Made by a program: the position numbers and the translations under genes. This document shows positions 1-11,141 of a stretch of DNA of 64,000 bases, piece by piece (positions within the stretch are counted from its first letter, which is position 1; each line of letters opens with the position of its first letter). The notes beneath the pieces are model-generated. The model did no database searches. It was not told where the DNA came from and worked only from the letters and a program-made list of their open reading frames with translations. Origin of the DNA: Adineta ricciae (lineage: Eukaryota; Rotifera; Eurotatoria; Adinetida; Adinetidae); assembly GCA_905250025.1 (NCBI GenBank), contig CAJNOJ010000249.1, positions 62,001-126,000 on the forward strand. The letters are read 5' to 3'.

Positions 1-1383
1 TAGCTGTCTGCTCTTTACATACTCCTATGCTAATCAGCGAGAAAAGATTTCTTGTCCACTGATAGTCATCCTTACAACAGAATGGCAAGTTTATACTTTA
101 CTTATTCCAGACGCCGAGTATCATAATTCTTACCTCACTTTTCATACACAATTGAGTGTATGGGGCACAACAAGTCCAAAGAATTAACGATCTGAAGTTT
201 GTGACATACAGTCTTTTTCAGATCTCAGATCACCGCCGCGTATCTTCTGGAAACATTATTTTGTCCTTATATGTATATGAATTATTTATTTTCAGAACGA
301 AAACGTTTGAAGAATATCAATATTACCAGAGTTGCTCAGACACCCATCCTCACATGTTATAACGAAGAGTACGACAAAATAGAAAATAAGTGGGAAAATA
401 CCGAAGATAATCAGTGGAAGATAATGAAAAACCAAAGTTTGACCGACGTTGAAATGAGATTTGGATGGAAAAAATGAGAAAATAATAGAGGTTGACGATA
501 CGGTACAAGACTAATGGAGTAAGGAAGATTACAAAAAGCCAGAATTTAACAAACGAAAGTATTTCCAAGTTGATGAATGATATTGTTGACATATACTGAA
601 CTCCTTTTCTACGGATTGTGCACAGCAAAAATGAGCCATTTTACCAATATTATCCAAATCTCATAAGGAGTTAACAAGATTGTCGAGTGAAAAAAATATG
701 ACTTGATCAAACACTATCCTTTTGAGTGGATGCCAAGATAATAAATATACCATCAGACCGGCAAAAGGATTTTCGATTTTAAAAGAATAAAAAAAAGATT
801 ATTTTTAATGGATGTAAGAAGGTGAAATAAATCTTTTACTCTGTGTCCTTTATTTTAGAAAATCAAGTAGTATTCATGCAAAGAACTCGCTTAGTCATTC
901 GTCAATTACATGAACTGGATATTCAGTTATGAGTGAATCTCTTACTTTCAACTGTTTATTTGCAGTAGGAACACGTGACTTCCTCTGGAGAACACTTTAC
1001 GAAAGAAAGTATTATCCTTTCGGCAAAAAAATATCGAAGTTCTGATTGAATTTTTCAAATACAACGGAATGTTTGATAAATACCTCGAGCTTCCCCAGCA
1101 TACCAAAGTTGTTCGAAGAAAACCAACTAGAACTTAAATAGTTTTCACCCCAAAAAGAGTTCTGTTTTCTTTCGTGAAAAACGCGTTCTTCATCGACTTA
1201 TCCGAATATCAATAAGGATCATCGAATACATTCTTCTGTTGATTGATACAACCTTTTCTCAATCCAAAAAAAGCTGAAATCACGTTTTGTTTAAACTATC
1301 ACTAAGAGGAATGCCATGACACTCGTTTACAATTGAACTTCAAAGCCAGTTAATGCAAATATTCGTAAAACGAATCATAGTCA
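1..1383. other. Left-edge region without a recognisable gene
   Basis: AT-rich sequence with only short open frames (longest about 92 codons) that show no motif, no signal peptide and no convincing splice pairs. I see no repeat or RNA gene. It may hold the 3' side of the minus-strand F-box gene and unrelated intergenic DNA. Confidence 0.5.
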
Positions 1384-3138
1384 CTAGCCTATCCACACCC
1401 GAATGCTTGACTCAGTTTTGAGATCCCTTGTTATCATACATCTTGATGGTAAATGATCATTCAGCCAAATTAGAAGTTTATCATTTGATGTCGATTTTGA
1501 AGTACCGGCAAAATACTCATCATCTTTGCATTCGATTGTCAATGCCTTTAAATGAGACATACTGCAAATCAGATCAGCAACACTTTCACGTTTCATGACA
1601 CAAAGTGACATTTCTTCACAGTGCGCAACTATTTTCGAAGAAGACACTAGGAGACACTCGTTTCGATTGAGATACTTGTTGAACTTTCGCCAATGAGGCT
1701 TCAAATGAATCGTTTTCAGCGATAGATTTTCGCATTGAAACAATGACATCTGAGCAGGCAACACATCATCTTGATGAATCCGCAGTGAATGAAGATTAGG
1801 AGATCGATTGCAAACCATCTGTAACTGATCATAATGAATATCAGCGTAGCAGACAACGATCAGATATATCAGTCGCTCTAAATTTGGCACAACGGACCAG
1901 AATCGATCATTGATAGGCATTTTCACACTAAGCCTTTCAATGTTAGACAAACGACAATCAGGCGAAAGGATTTTATCAAATAACGAGTAGTTGAAGATCT
2001 GCTTTACTTCCTTATAGAACACCTGTTGATCATCGCACGGACATGTCGATCGGAACGAATCGGGTAATGTTGATATAACATTTGTGTATGTTCGGAAGGA
2101 CGGAGTATACAATAGAATTATTTTATCAAATGTCAAACATCGGACGAACCATCGACGTTCATTCATCCAAAATGGACTTTGAAACGATTGAAATAATACA
2201 TCTGCCTTTTCATTGATACCTTGACTCGATAGAAATGTCTGATTCATTTGAAGTTGAAACACTTCTAGGTTAGGCAAGTGATTAGTAATGATATTTTTCC
2301 ATTGATCTCCGCCAATTGGCATCTGCGATAAAGAAATGATCAACCGACGTAAATTTGGGAATATTAGCAACAACGATTGTACTCGTAAAACAGTAGAGAT
2401 ATCAGTTATATTGACGTCCAGCGTATGAAGTTTTGGATATGTTAACGGTAGATAATTGTCACTATCATGAAGTACAATTCGTATCGATAGATATCTGAGA
2501 TGTGGTGTATGCTCAAAGAAGTCACGCAGCTGACTCAACTTGATTCGGTTATGATCATGAGGAATCGATAGGTACCGCATCGACGTGGAGATTACTCTTG
2601 GGAGACATAAGCCAATAGGTTCAGTTGTGATCGAGATACCCAATACGCAATGAGTCAGATTAGATAGACTCCAAATGTTATCGATAATCAATTGACCATT
2701 ATTGTCACAATTATTAATATCACATGAAATAAATTTCAGATGATCAATATGAAGAAGATTGTGACATTGATCTATAATATTTATCAGCAATTGATATGAA
2801 TGAATGGAATGCAATGAAAGTGATCGTAAATATTTGAAATGAGTAAGTGGTGGTAAGTACGATGAAAAGAGATCGATTTGACCAGGAGTAGTCCCGTCGT
2901 TATTCAAATGTAGACTGATAACTTCATTTGTGATGGAAGGTAGACATTGTTGACAAATCGTAGTAAAAGTATACTTTGATACTGATCTGAAGTCGAAATA
3001 GTACCTTTGATATTGATTGTGAAGTAGGTTGTTAAAGTGATAGTTGAGATTACAGAACGCTTGCAAAATGTCGACGCCAGATAAATAATCGAAAATGGTA
3101 AGAAGAATTTCATTCGGTAACGATTCCAGTACCATCAT
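1384..3138 (-). CDS. F-box / leucine-rich-repeat-like protein
   Basis: A 584-aa intronless frame. Residues 4-45 form an F-box: the LPNEILLTIFDYL motif is followed by helices ending in NLNYHFNNLL. The rest is a series of degenerate leucine-rich strands of roughly 25-30 residues (patterns such as LRSLSLHSI, LRYLSIRI, LRRLIISLS, LHSLRIHQ), which should form a curved substrate-binding surface. F-box proteins of this kind bind Skp1 and bring substrates to SCF ubiquitin ligases; the substrate is unknown. The start is the ATG just before the F-box. A shorter paralogue lies at 15678-16766, consistent with the family expansion I associate with bdelloids. The ORF is intact, so it is probably functional. 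Confidence 0.85.
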   Translation of the reverse strand: MMVLESLPNEILLTIFDYLSGVDILQAFCNLNYHFNNLLHNQYQRYYFDFRSVSKYTFTTICQQCLPSITNEVISLHLNNDGTTPGQIDLFSSYLPPLTHFKYLRSLSLHSIHSYQLLINIIDQCHNLLHIDHLKFISCDINNCDNNGQLIIDNIWSLSNLTHCVLGISITTEPIGLCLPRVISTSMRYLSIPHDHNRIKLSQLRDFFEHTPHLRYLSIRIVLHDSDNYLPLTYPKLHTLDVNITDISTVLRVQSLLLIFPNLRRLIISLSQMPIGGDQWKNIITNHLPNLEVFQLQMNQTFLSSQGINEKADVLFQSFQSPFWMNERRWFVRCLTFDKIILLYTPSFRTYTNVISTLPDSFRSTCPCDDQQVFYKEVKQIFNYSLFDKILSPDCRLSNIERLSVKMPINDRFWSVVPNLERLIYLIVVCYADIHYDQLQMVCNRSPNLHSLRIHQDDVLPAQMSLFQCENLSLKTIHLKPHWRKFNKYLNRNECLLVSSSKIVAHCEEMSLCVMKRESVADLICSMSHLKALTIECKDDEYFAGTSKSTSNDKLLIWLNDHLPSRCMITRDLKTESSIRVWIG

Positions 3139-3379
3139 GGTCTTCTGTGGATTTTAGAAACAAAATATCAATTAATACACATGTATTATTGTTTTTCTTT
3201 CTTTCTATTCTATAAACTACGAAACAGCCAATCGCAGTCACATGTCTTTCTCTTTATAAGAATAACGACATCTAATGCCTGTCGTTTGAAACTGTACCAC
3301 TTGAAATCTGTGACAGCAACAGTGCATATGTTCTTACATAACTATATTTATTTTAGAAAAGACTATATAATAGCGATAT

Positions 3380-5395
3380 CTAAAAAGAAAATTCAAGATT
3401 GTTAATGCCCATATTTTCTACAGTCATTTTCGAATCGGCGAGATTAGTTGGTATTTTGCCACTGTCACTTGATCGATGATTGTACACAATGTGATTGTAT
3501 ACTTTCTTGCTAACTGATGCAATCGAATGACGACCTTCAATAATCGGATAAATGCCGACAATAATAAATGAGATAAACATCCAAATAATTCCAATGATGA
3601 TCCAACCGGTGAAGAAAGGTTTACTAAAAACATATCCTGTTCCATACATAGGCCACGGCCAAAGAATAATGAGACATAATGTGAGTAGGGCAGCGGTAAT
3701 TCGAGCAACTTTTGAGTTGCGCGTTAGTAGAACCATTTCACGTTCTAGTTCGTCAAAACTTACAATCGCAAGATTTTTGGGTCCTTCATCATCTCGTTTA
3801 ATTTCTTTCATTGAGTTAAAATTATAAACCTCTTTATCTGGTGCAATAAACGAAAGAATTGGCACAAACAATACCGGACTACACAGAGCCACAATATTGC
3901 CCACCAACATAGAAATATTTGAACCGGTAGTATGAACTGTGATCGTTCCAAACTTGACTTTAGTTACAACCAACCATGCACTTATAGAGCAAATCACACC
4001 GAATACCGGAGAAAGACAAGCAGCCCATTTACTTTGTCGATTCCAAAGTAAAGTCAAAGCACCTGGTACGACTGCACTAGAGATAATAACACCCATAAAT
4101 AAATATAAATAACCTAAATCGATATTAATATAATATAAACCAGTAGCTACTGCACTCATAATTAGACCAAATATGACAACGGACACATGGGAAATGTAAA
4201 TAAGCTTCTTGCCACTTGCTTTTGGATTAAAATAAATCTTATAAATATCATACGTAATTATCGAACTCACAGCTATCAATTGTGCTGACATAGCACTTGT
4301 TACAGCCATGAATACCATAATCAATGTTGCGATTCCACCATTTTTACCCAATAGAGCAACAGCAGCAGCTGGTAATGTTAAACCTGCTAAGACATCATCG
4401 GGATCTAAACGATGTGGATATGTTGGAAATGCTGGATTACTCTCCAATGCCACCGCAGCTAATCCCATCGTTGTCGCACAGAGAAATGGCACAGCGAACC
4501 AAGATAATCCGCCAAGTATATAACCTGGCAGAGCCGAAACTGGCGATGCTGCGATAGCCTTATTATAATATCCATTGTCGAGAAAAACAGTACCGAAGTT
4601 TCCGATGACATTGATGATAAAAAATATAGCACCTTCAGAAGAACGCATTGTTAAATAGGATCCATCGGTATTACCTTCAATAGGATGTGACCGACTAGCA
4701 TTTACAAGTAAATCATATACTTTAGATGCTGAACCAAGTAGTGGTGATGTTGTAAATGTAACAAATGTGAAAAATAGAATAATAATGAGAACAGCTACTG
4801 TATGAACATAATCAGTCAGAAACGTAGCTTTTATTCCGCCGAACATTGTATAAACAATCGTTCCTAGTGGCAGAAGGAAACATGCAGCAGCAATATGCAT
4901 TCCACTCAATGATTGAACTACAGCTGAACCTCCTGTTAATAACATGGCTGTAACAAGAATATTCGTGCAAATACAGAAGACAATAAATACCAGATGAACC
5001 ATTTGGCCATATCGAGCATGAATAACTTCTAGAAATGTGTGTGCAAATGGAGCACGTCGTTTTAATTCAATAGCAATAATACAAAATAAAACAATTTGTA
5101 CCGTCGCTCCACTTGCATACCAAAATGGACCGGATACGCCATAGGAATAAGCAATGGAACTTGATTGTAGTAACGTGGCTGCCCATGTCCATGAGGAAAC
5201 AACAGCCGAGGCGATTAGACCTGTTTTAACTGTTCGATTAGCCGTCGAAAAGCTTTCACTGGAATCCGTTGCTTCGCCATGATAACGTTTCAATATGTAA
5301 GTTGCTGCAACCATTCCTAAAGCAAATAAGGCACCGAAACCCACGATAATTCCATATCCATCACCTTGGGTTAAAATAGGAGTTATATGCGGCAT
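3380..5395 (-). CDS. DUR3-like urea/sodium:solute symporter (SSS family)
   Basis: A 671-aa intronless polytopic membrane protein with about 15 predicted helices. The segment SSWTWAATLLQSS (residues 67-79), followed by GVSGPFWYASGATVQ and an IELKRRAPFAHTFLE stretch, is the signature of the DUR3 urea-active-transporter branch of the sodium:solute symporter family. These carry urea or polyamines across the plasma membrane with H+ or Na+. Length fits DUR3 (about 650-720 aa). DUR3 is best known in fungi, plants and algae but also occurs in some lophotrochozoans, so transfer is possible but not shown. It lies 241 bp from the F-box gene on the same strand, with no sign of joint transcription. Frame and length look functional. 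Confidence 0.85.
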   Translation of the reverse strand: MPHITPILTQGDGYGIIVGFGALFALGMVAATYILKRYHGEATDSSESFSTANRTVKTGLIASAVVSSWTWAATLLQSSSIAYSYGVSGPFWYASGATVQIVLFCIIAIELKRRAPFAHTFLEVIHARYGQMVHLVFIVFCICTNILVTAMLLTGGSAVVQSLSGMHIAAACFLLPLGTIVYTMFGGIKATFLTDYVHTVAVLIIILFFTFVTFTTSPLLGSASKVYDLLVNASRSHPIEGNTDGSYLTMRSSEGAIFFIINVIGNFGTVFLDNGYYNKAIAASPVSALPGYILGGLSWFAVPFLCATTMGLAAVALESNPAFPTYPHRLDPDDVLAGLTLPAAAVALLGKNGGIATLIMVFMAVTSAMSAQLIAVSSIITYDIYKIYFNPKASGKKLIYISHVSVVIFGLIMSAVATGLYYINIDLGYLYLFMGVIISSAVVPGALTLLWNRQSKWAACLSPVFGVICSISAWLVVTKVKFGTITVHTTGSNISMLVGNIVALCSPVLFVPILSFIAPDKEVYNFNSMKEIKRDDEGPKNLAIVSFDELEREMVLLTRNSKVARITAALLTLCLIILWPWPMYGTGYVFSKPFFTGWIIIGIIWMFISFIIVGIYPIIEGRHSIASVSKKVYNHIVYNHRSSDSGKIPTNLADSKMTVENMGINNLEFSF

Positions 5396-6005
5396 TGCGT
5401 AGAACGAATTCGATAGTTAGGATGGATTGTTTTATAGGTGTAAATGATCAGCATGAAAAGGAAGATGTATCACAGTCACAGTGACATACAACTTCTCTCT
5501 GCTCTGTTTTTCTTTTTTGAAGAATCAAATTTCAATATATTCCAGGTAATCGATTGCGATTAAAGAAACGAGAATTATCAAGTCAAAGGTACGTTATGTT
5601 GTTAAAAGAACCTGTTTATGTCACGTTGTTCTATTTCTATTTTCATCTATTTCACAACGACTATCGTATTTTAAAAATCTCGTGCATGTCAAATTACAAG
5701 TAAATCATCGTTTGAGAACACATGATATTTCTGTTAAATGGGAATAACTCTACGAAGGTCAGATGATGAATGATAGGTCTCATTTTTACTCGTAAAAGGT
5801 GCATGTTTGTTTCATTGACATTCAACAATGAAACTTCAGACTCATCGAGCTAATTGAATATGAAATGCGCGATAAAAATTTTACGAGAATGAAATTTTTT
5901 AACGCGTATAAATTTTGACATGTTTATTGTTTGTATAAAATCTTATTTTCATAGTTAGATAATAAGAGAGGTCATAGTAATCAAACAAAATTCTCATTTC
6001 TCCAC
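5396..6005. other. Intergenic region
   Basis: About 600 bp of AT-rich DNA between two minus-strand genes. It should include the promoter of the DUR3-like gene and the 3' end of the next gene. No motif stands out. Confidence 0.5.
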
Positions 6006-7677
6006 TCATGTTTCTATTTTTCTTAGTAATAAACCATACGGTCGAACAGCTGTAGGATCGACCACTCGCCATCCATGACCTTCAACGATGCAGCATGTGT
6101 GCACTGTAAATGAATCAGGCTTGACTCGACATTGAAATACAATTTGAAACATCTCAGTGATATTACCATTTTGTACTGGAAATGTTGTTGCATATGCGTC
6201 CGATCCTCCGTTACAATGAGTGGCCAAATATAGTCCTGGTTTGTTCATGGCCAGTCCTCTCTGTTGCACGGCTTCTTCTAACATCAGATCACGTTTGACT
6301 CCATCAGTTGATAAGCCATGTCGTGTAATATTCCCAACTGCACCCGAATGAGTGCCATGGAAAGCAACTGGCCATTCACCAGCACTGTTTTTATGATCTA
6401 ACCAAACAGTTCCGTCTGAATATTTCTGACTAACATTCAATGCGTGACGATACCAACCGAGAGGTAAGAAATATGGATAACTGCCGCGTTCTTGTTCGTA
6501 AGGTAAACCAGGTTGTGCATAATCAAAATTGAAACGTGGGTCAAAATCAGACACTCTAAGTTCTAAGTAAGATAGTACGGATTTCCACTTGTACTCATAA
6601 TCGCCTAATTGAACAATTTGTAGAACTTCATTATCACCGAAGCCTTTTTTGGCCTTATCCTTAAAGCGATCGTATTAGATAGAAGATATTATTCTCATTA
6701 TAGCTTACTTGTAATTGTATAGCCAAAGACTCTGTGTCCTCTTGATTGGCTGTTGTCAAGCCAAAATTGACTCGTACTAGACCAGGTTGTCCATCTACCT
6801 TTTCAATGGAGAACACACGAACATAGTCTTTTTTACATCCGAGCACTTGCGCAATAGCAACAGTGAAATTAATTATAAAAGTTTCCAGTGTTTGTTCTGA
6901 AAATGCAAGTTCCGTTTCATAGTCAAGTTCGACAATGAAGGAAAAGTTTGCTGTAGGTACACCATCATTAGCGAGTAGATGAGCACTACCTAGATTCGGC
7001 ACACCACAAGCAGCATTTTCAGCACTATTCTCAAATGTTAAATTTCGATTCGTAAAACTTAACTGTCCGCCAAACTGTCGGGCAAAAGCATCAAGCGAAA
7101 GTATAAGAGTTTCTGTCGACTTTTCACTTATATCGATTGGATGAAGAGTAAAATCTTTTGATTGTCCGCGCACTGCTCGAAAACGTGCTACTGTTACGAA
7201 CTGTTCGCGGTCACCTGCGTCTTCTGGGTAGACGATGCCATCTAAAGCGTCTTCCTCACTGTCCGTTTGGAACCAAGTAGGAACCATCGTCAGCGTTGTA
7301 GAATCTGTTCCAACATCCATGTCGGACACTTTCAGTGTAGATGGTACAAGAACAGACTGAATAGCCACTGGAATAGGTGTAGGAGTTCGGTCAGTATCAA
7401 CTGCTTCTGGTACAGTGGCCGAGTCATCCTTGTCAGCTGGTTTTATCGTTGGTTTTACTCGCGGCTTTCGTTTCTCACTCCATCGAACTCTTTTCAGTTC
7501 TCGAGTACGTTCCAATATTAGTTCATTAATCTTCATATTTAAATCGCCAATACGACGTTCAGCATCAGCGTCGATTCCTTTACCCTTTTGCGAACTTTTC
7601 TGTCGTAGCTTCTCAATTTTTTCTTGTAGTTCTTTAATTCGTTGATTAATACTATAGACAATTTCCAGATGATCCAT
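6006..7677 (-). CDS. Coiled-coil protein with ADP-ribosyltransferase-like C-terminal domain
   Basis: Two exons, 7677-6709 and 6659-6006, joined across a 49-bp GT-AG intron in phase 0, give 540 aa. Residues 1-65 are a charged coiled coil. Residues about 60-135 are low complexity. Residues about 160-320 form an alpha/beta region. The C-terminal part (about 375-540) has GWYRHALNV, then AFHGTH (HGT at 424-426), then GLYLATHCNGG (465-475). An H-G-T strand followed by a G-hydrophobic-Y/F-x-A strand is the arrangement of the H and Y motifs in PARP/ART NAD+-binding folds; a matching catalytic glutamate is not obvious. I recall this C-terminal module as common in bdelloid predicted proteins. The ART assignment is inference; the gene structure is well supported. 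Confidence 0.7.
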
Positions 7678-8499
7678 AAGTACAACGATATCGTTGCAAA
7701 TTTTCTAGAAAGATCTAACCAATGGCGTGTGTATAAATCAGAGAAGCAAATTTTGTGACACGACTTCCTAAAACAGTGTAAAATGAGGTGACGAATGATC
7801 CTTGAAAAGAAATGTAATAAATATGCTTTGAAGAGAAAGCAAAAGAACAACATTTTGTTTGTTCTACGACTTCTCCTTCTCATTTTTTTTTGTTTGATCA
7901 ATTCAAATACAGAAAACAGCTATGACAAACGTGTCCTTTTCTACCTTTCTATTAATCAGAAAATCTTTTAGGGCGCTTTGTCATAAAATATGTGAGTCAT
8001 TTGAATGACGTCACATAGAATAGAAATCGATCAATCCATTGTTGAGATGGCCGGCTTTGAAGAGGATAAAGTATCTATTATATCTGCGGATAGCGATTGT
8101 GAAACAATGGTATACTTTTTCACCCACCGTCTTCGTTGTTTTTTTTCGTATCTAGGACTAGCGCATTCTGAAACAAGGGTCAACAAGAAAATGTAAAGAA
8201 TAATTGTATTTCAACGTGATATATTCTATTTAGAATCTATAATCTACAAGAGTATAATAATTGCGCGTAATAGAATTTGAAGACAAGACATTTTTATTAA
8301 TAAAGAGATGAGAAAAACATACATTCAGTGTGCATAATAGAATTTTCTCTTAACATTCTTGAACTGGTGAAGGAACGTGTTTATCGCAGAGTGGCATTGG
8401 ATTTCTCTCCACATTCATCTAATTTCTTCTAGAAACATATCGTCTTCGAGTTCCCAATCGTAGTGTCAGTTTCAGAGGACATAAAGAGCATTATTAATC
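7678..8499. other. Intergenic region between divergent genes
   Basis: About 820 bp between the ART-like gene (-) and the GPCR gene (+). A short frame at 8005-8109 (35 codons) ends at a good-looking 48-bp GT-AG pair, but the next exon would stop after one codon, so I do not call a gene. It contains a CRE-type palindrome, listed separately. Confidence 0.4.
8006..8013. promoter_or_regulatory. Perfect CRE palindrome (TGACGTCA)
   Basis: The eight bases match the full-site CREB/ATF cAMP response element. It sits about 490 bp upstream of the GPCR start codon and about 330 bp upstream of the divergent ART-like gene. An 8-mer can occur by chance, so function is only a suggestion. Confidence 0.3.
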
Positions 8500-9630
8500 A
8501 TGTTATACTTTAAACACACGTCATTACTCTCTCAGGAATCACCTTCCTCATCATTACAAACACGAATAATTAACATATTATGCTATATCTTAGTTTGTTT
8601 CGGTATCATTGGAAACGTACTAGGACTCTTTATTTTCTCTTCATCTCGTCGTTCTTGGAGAGTATCATCGACATATGCATTTTTGGCAACGTGTAGTTCA
8701 ATCACGAATCTTCTCTGCGTCTTTCGATATTCGGCTATTCTTCATTCATCGACACGACATCGTCTGCATAAATTAGTCGGAGGATATTCGACAGCTTGCA
8801 AATTATATGAGTTTTCCTTCTCTTTTCGAGTTCTCTCGTCCTGGAATACATTATTCTGGATGTTTGAACGACTGATGTGTATTTCAATTCGACTACGGAC
8901 ATTATTTGCTCCATGTAATTCATATCAAATTAAATTTATTCTCCCACTTGGAATGATACTTTTCATATTGATTTGCGTTATCGTACCTCCTTTACTCATG
9001 TTTCAACCACAAGTATCAATGTATAGAATAAAATGACGTTCTTCTTTGTTCATTTTTATTCAATTTTATTTTAGTGACCACACTTTGTCTTCAAATACAA
9101 CGGTAGTTGTGTGTGAAGTTCATCCAAATGCATCTCTCCGCTGGCGAAGGTATTTCCAGGAATTTCATCTAGGATTCAATCATTTCACTATCCGTTGTTT
9201 GTTTTCGGAATTGATTCCAACTGCTGTGATTATTCTGTTCAATAGTATCATTATCCATCACCTTCTTCGAACAAATTATCATTTATCGAAGCGAATAGTG
9301 CATCGGGCAGATATAAAACAGTTTGGAGCACGATCATGGATGAATATTGTTCTCGTTGTTCATTCATCTCTCTTTCTCTGTTCACTTCTATCGCATATTA
9401 TCGGACATTTAAATGCAATTGAAGCACATGAATCGTGGTGGGTGTTACTGGCAGTTCTAATGAACTGTTCGTTGAACTTTTATGTTTACTGTTTATCGGG
9501 ACGTGCATTTCGAATCGAAGTAGGTCGATTGATTCAACGATGTCGACGACAATACCTTTATCATCGCCAAATGTATCAAACTCAACAACCGCGCCGATAC
9601 GAATCCTCGTTTGAATTGAACAACGTATGA
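8500..9630 (+). CDS. Class-A (rhodopsin-like) GPCR
   Basis: Exons 8500-9020 and 9075-9630 joined by a 54-bp GT-AG intron (phase 2) give 358 aa. Seven hydrophobic segments are visible. TM1 has the GN pair (G38-N39). C100 precedes TM3 and would pair with the cysteine in extracellular loop 2 (VVVCEV). TM3 ends in FERLM (E123-R124) in place of DRY. TM7 reads NFYVYCLSGRAFR, a variant of NPxxY followed by helix 8. The ligand is unknown; the layout resembles the neuropeptide/FMRFamide-receptor-like orphan expansion of bdelloids. The first ATG of the frame was taken as start, leaving a short N-terminal tail typical of such receptors. Confidence 0.8.
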
Positions 9631-9949
9631 AGTTTTTCTGTAACAATCGAATAAAACGACCTGTTAGCATCGCACGTGCTCAAGTATTGCGTGCATCGGC
9701 TTTGCAGATTTACTTACAATAAGAAGCAGATGGAAGAGATTAGTGATCGCACACGTATTTGCGCGAATCTTTGTATTCATGTAACAAAAAACTGATTAAT
9801 TTAAATGAAAGCATAATGGAGCCTATAGCTTATTTTACTATATAAATAAAAAAAGTTACGAATGTTCCATGCTGAAGGAAGAGATTTTACACATGTTCAA
9901 TGTTCACGTAGTGAAAATGGTCTTTCGAATAGTATAGTTTATTATTTTC
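9631..9949. other. Convergent intergenic spacer
   Basis: About 320 bp of AT-rich DNA between a plus-strand and a minus-strand gene end. Nothing recognisable beyond probable 3' UTRs. Confidence 0.4.
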
Positions 9950-11002
9950 TCAAATGAAATATTTTCTTTCAGCCATTAGTTTTTCGCGGCGTTCTTTCGC
10001 TTCATCCCATTTCCCTGAAAATTGAACATAATGCAAAATTCTCTCGATAAATAACGCAGGTAATTCCTTAAAAGGACTCATATTATGTATGACATCGTAG
10101 TACCATTCACTCTGTTGGAACAGAACATATGTATTCGATATATTTCGAAGGGATGGATCCACAAGAAAAAAGAAGACTAAGATCTTCCGGACACTGATTT
10201 GCTTTGGATCTTTTAATTCGAATGGGGCAATACGACGATTTTCTTGTGTGATTACGGAACTTAACGATTGATTTAGTGGTCCTTCATTCTGCAAGCCATA
10301 TACTGCTGCGATACCTCGGATGATCATCTTGTTAATAATCAGCTTCATAGATAGCTGTTCGAAACTGTGGATCAGACCGACCTGGATTTGAACTCGAATA
10401 GTGCCAGATTTCTGATTCAACAATACGTTCATTTTCCATTCCTTCGACATGGCAAGTTCCGCCAGGATATTTTGGATTACCGAGCGTTCAGATAATAATT
10501 GCTAATCTAACGATAACTTGAAATCTTCTTCCGCGTAGGTCAATTTTGGATTTCGACGTCTCAAGCATTGAGAATTCTTCAATATCGAAAACGTTCAAAG
10601 ATTTGTGCAATGGTTTTATAGAATTCTACATTTCCAGCAGGACGTAAATTGTTATTATAAGATTCAATGGCCACTTGACCTATTTCAGAAACATGAAATT
10701 CCGCCGCTAACCATTCATATGTACTCAATCAAGCATATGGTTTGGTGATCCTCTTATCATCTTCTTTGTTGACGATGTTAAAACTTTCAACTTCATATCG
10801 AGAATTTCACCCTCGCCGACATCCTGTTTGTTATCGGCTCAAGGCTCGAATCGTTTAGTAGAAGACATGTGTCGACAGAAGACCCAACAAAAGGCACAAC
10901 TTCGAGATATTGATATAGTTTTTCATGAGTTAGAATTGTAACACTAGCAGAGAAGAAATGTGCAAGTAGATTGCAAACGAAATCATATTTAATGGTGTGC
11001 AC
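9950..11002 (-). pseudogene. Decayed DUF4246-family gene
   Basis: Reading right to left in several frames, pieces of a DUF4246 protein follow in the right order. A leader piece (11002-10793) comes first, then YEWLAAEFHVSEIGQVAIES, then RFQVIVRLAIII, NPKYPGGTCHVEGMENE, and finally APFELKDPKQISVRKILVF with FFLVDPS near the end. In-frame stops break it (for example TGA at 10490-10488 and TAA at 10334-10332), and the frame changes at least twice. A short piece expected between RRIA and PFEL also appears deleted. DUF4246 is mainly a fungal family whose fold is thought to resemble 2-oxoglutarate oxygenases, with the HVEG histidine likely in the metal site. Copies in bdelloids suggest an old transfer from fungi; this copy is dead. 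Confidence 0.65.
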
Positions 11003-11141
11003 TAATCAAGTCAGAAAATTCTATAATATGAGAGGTACCGCACTGGCATAGTTAAAATCTTTTACAATGGAGACTGACAAACTATCAAGTAATTTATTAC
11101 TTTTCACAATCGTTTGAAAAGGCACTCGTACGTGTACTTTA

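Noticed and set aside
8005-8196. Small plus-strand gene with a possible 48-bp intron.
   Set aside because: After removal of the intron the next exon ends in a stop after one codon, and no motif supports a 36-residue product.
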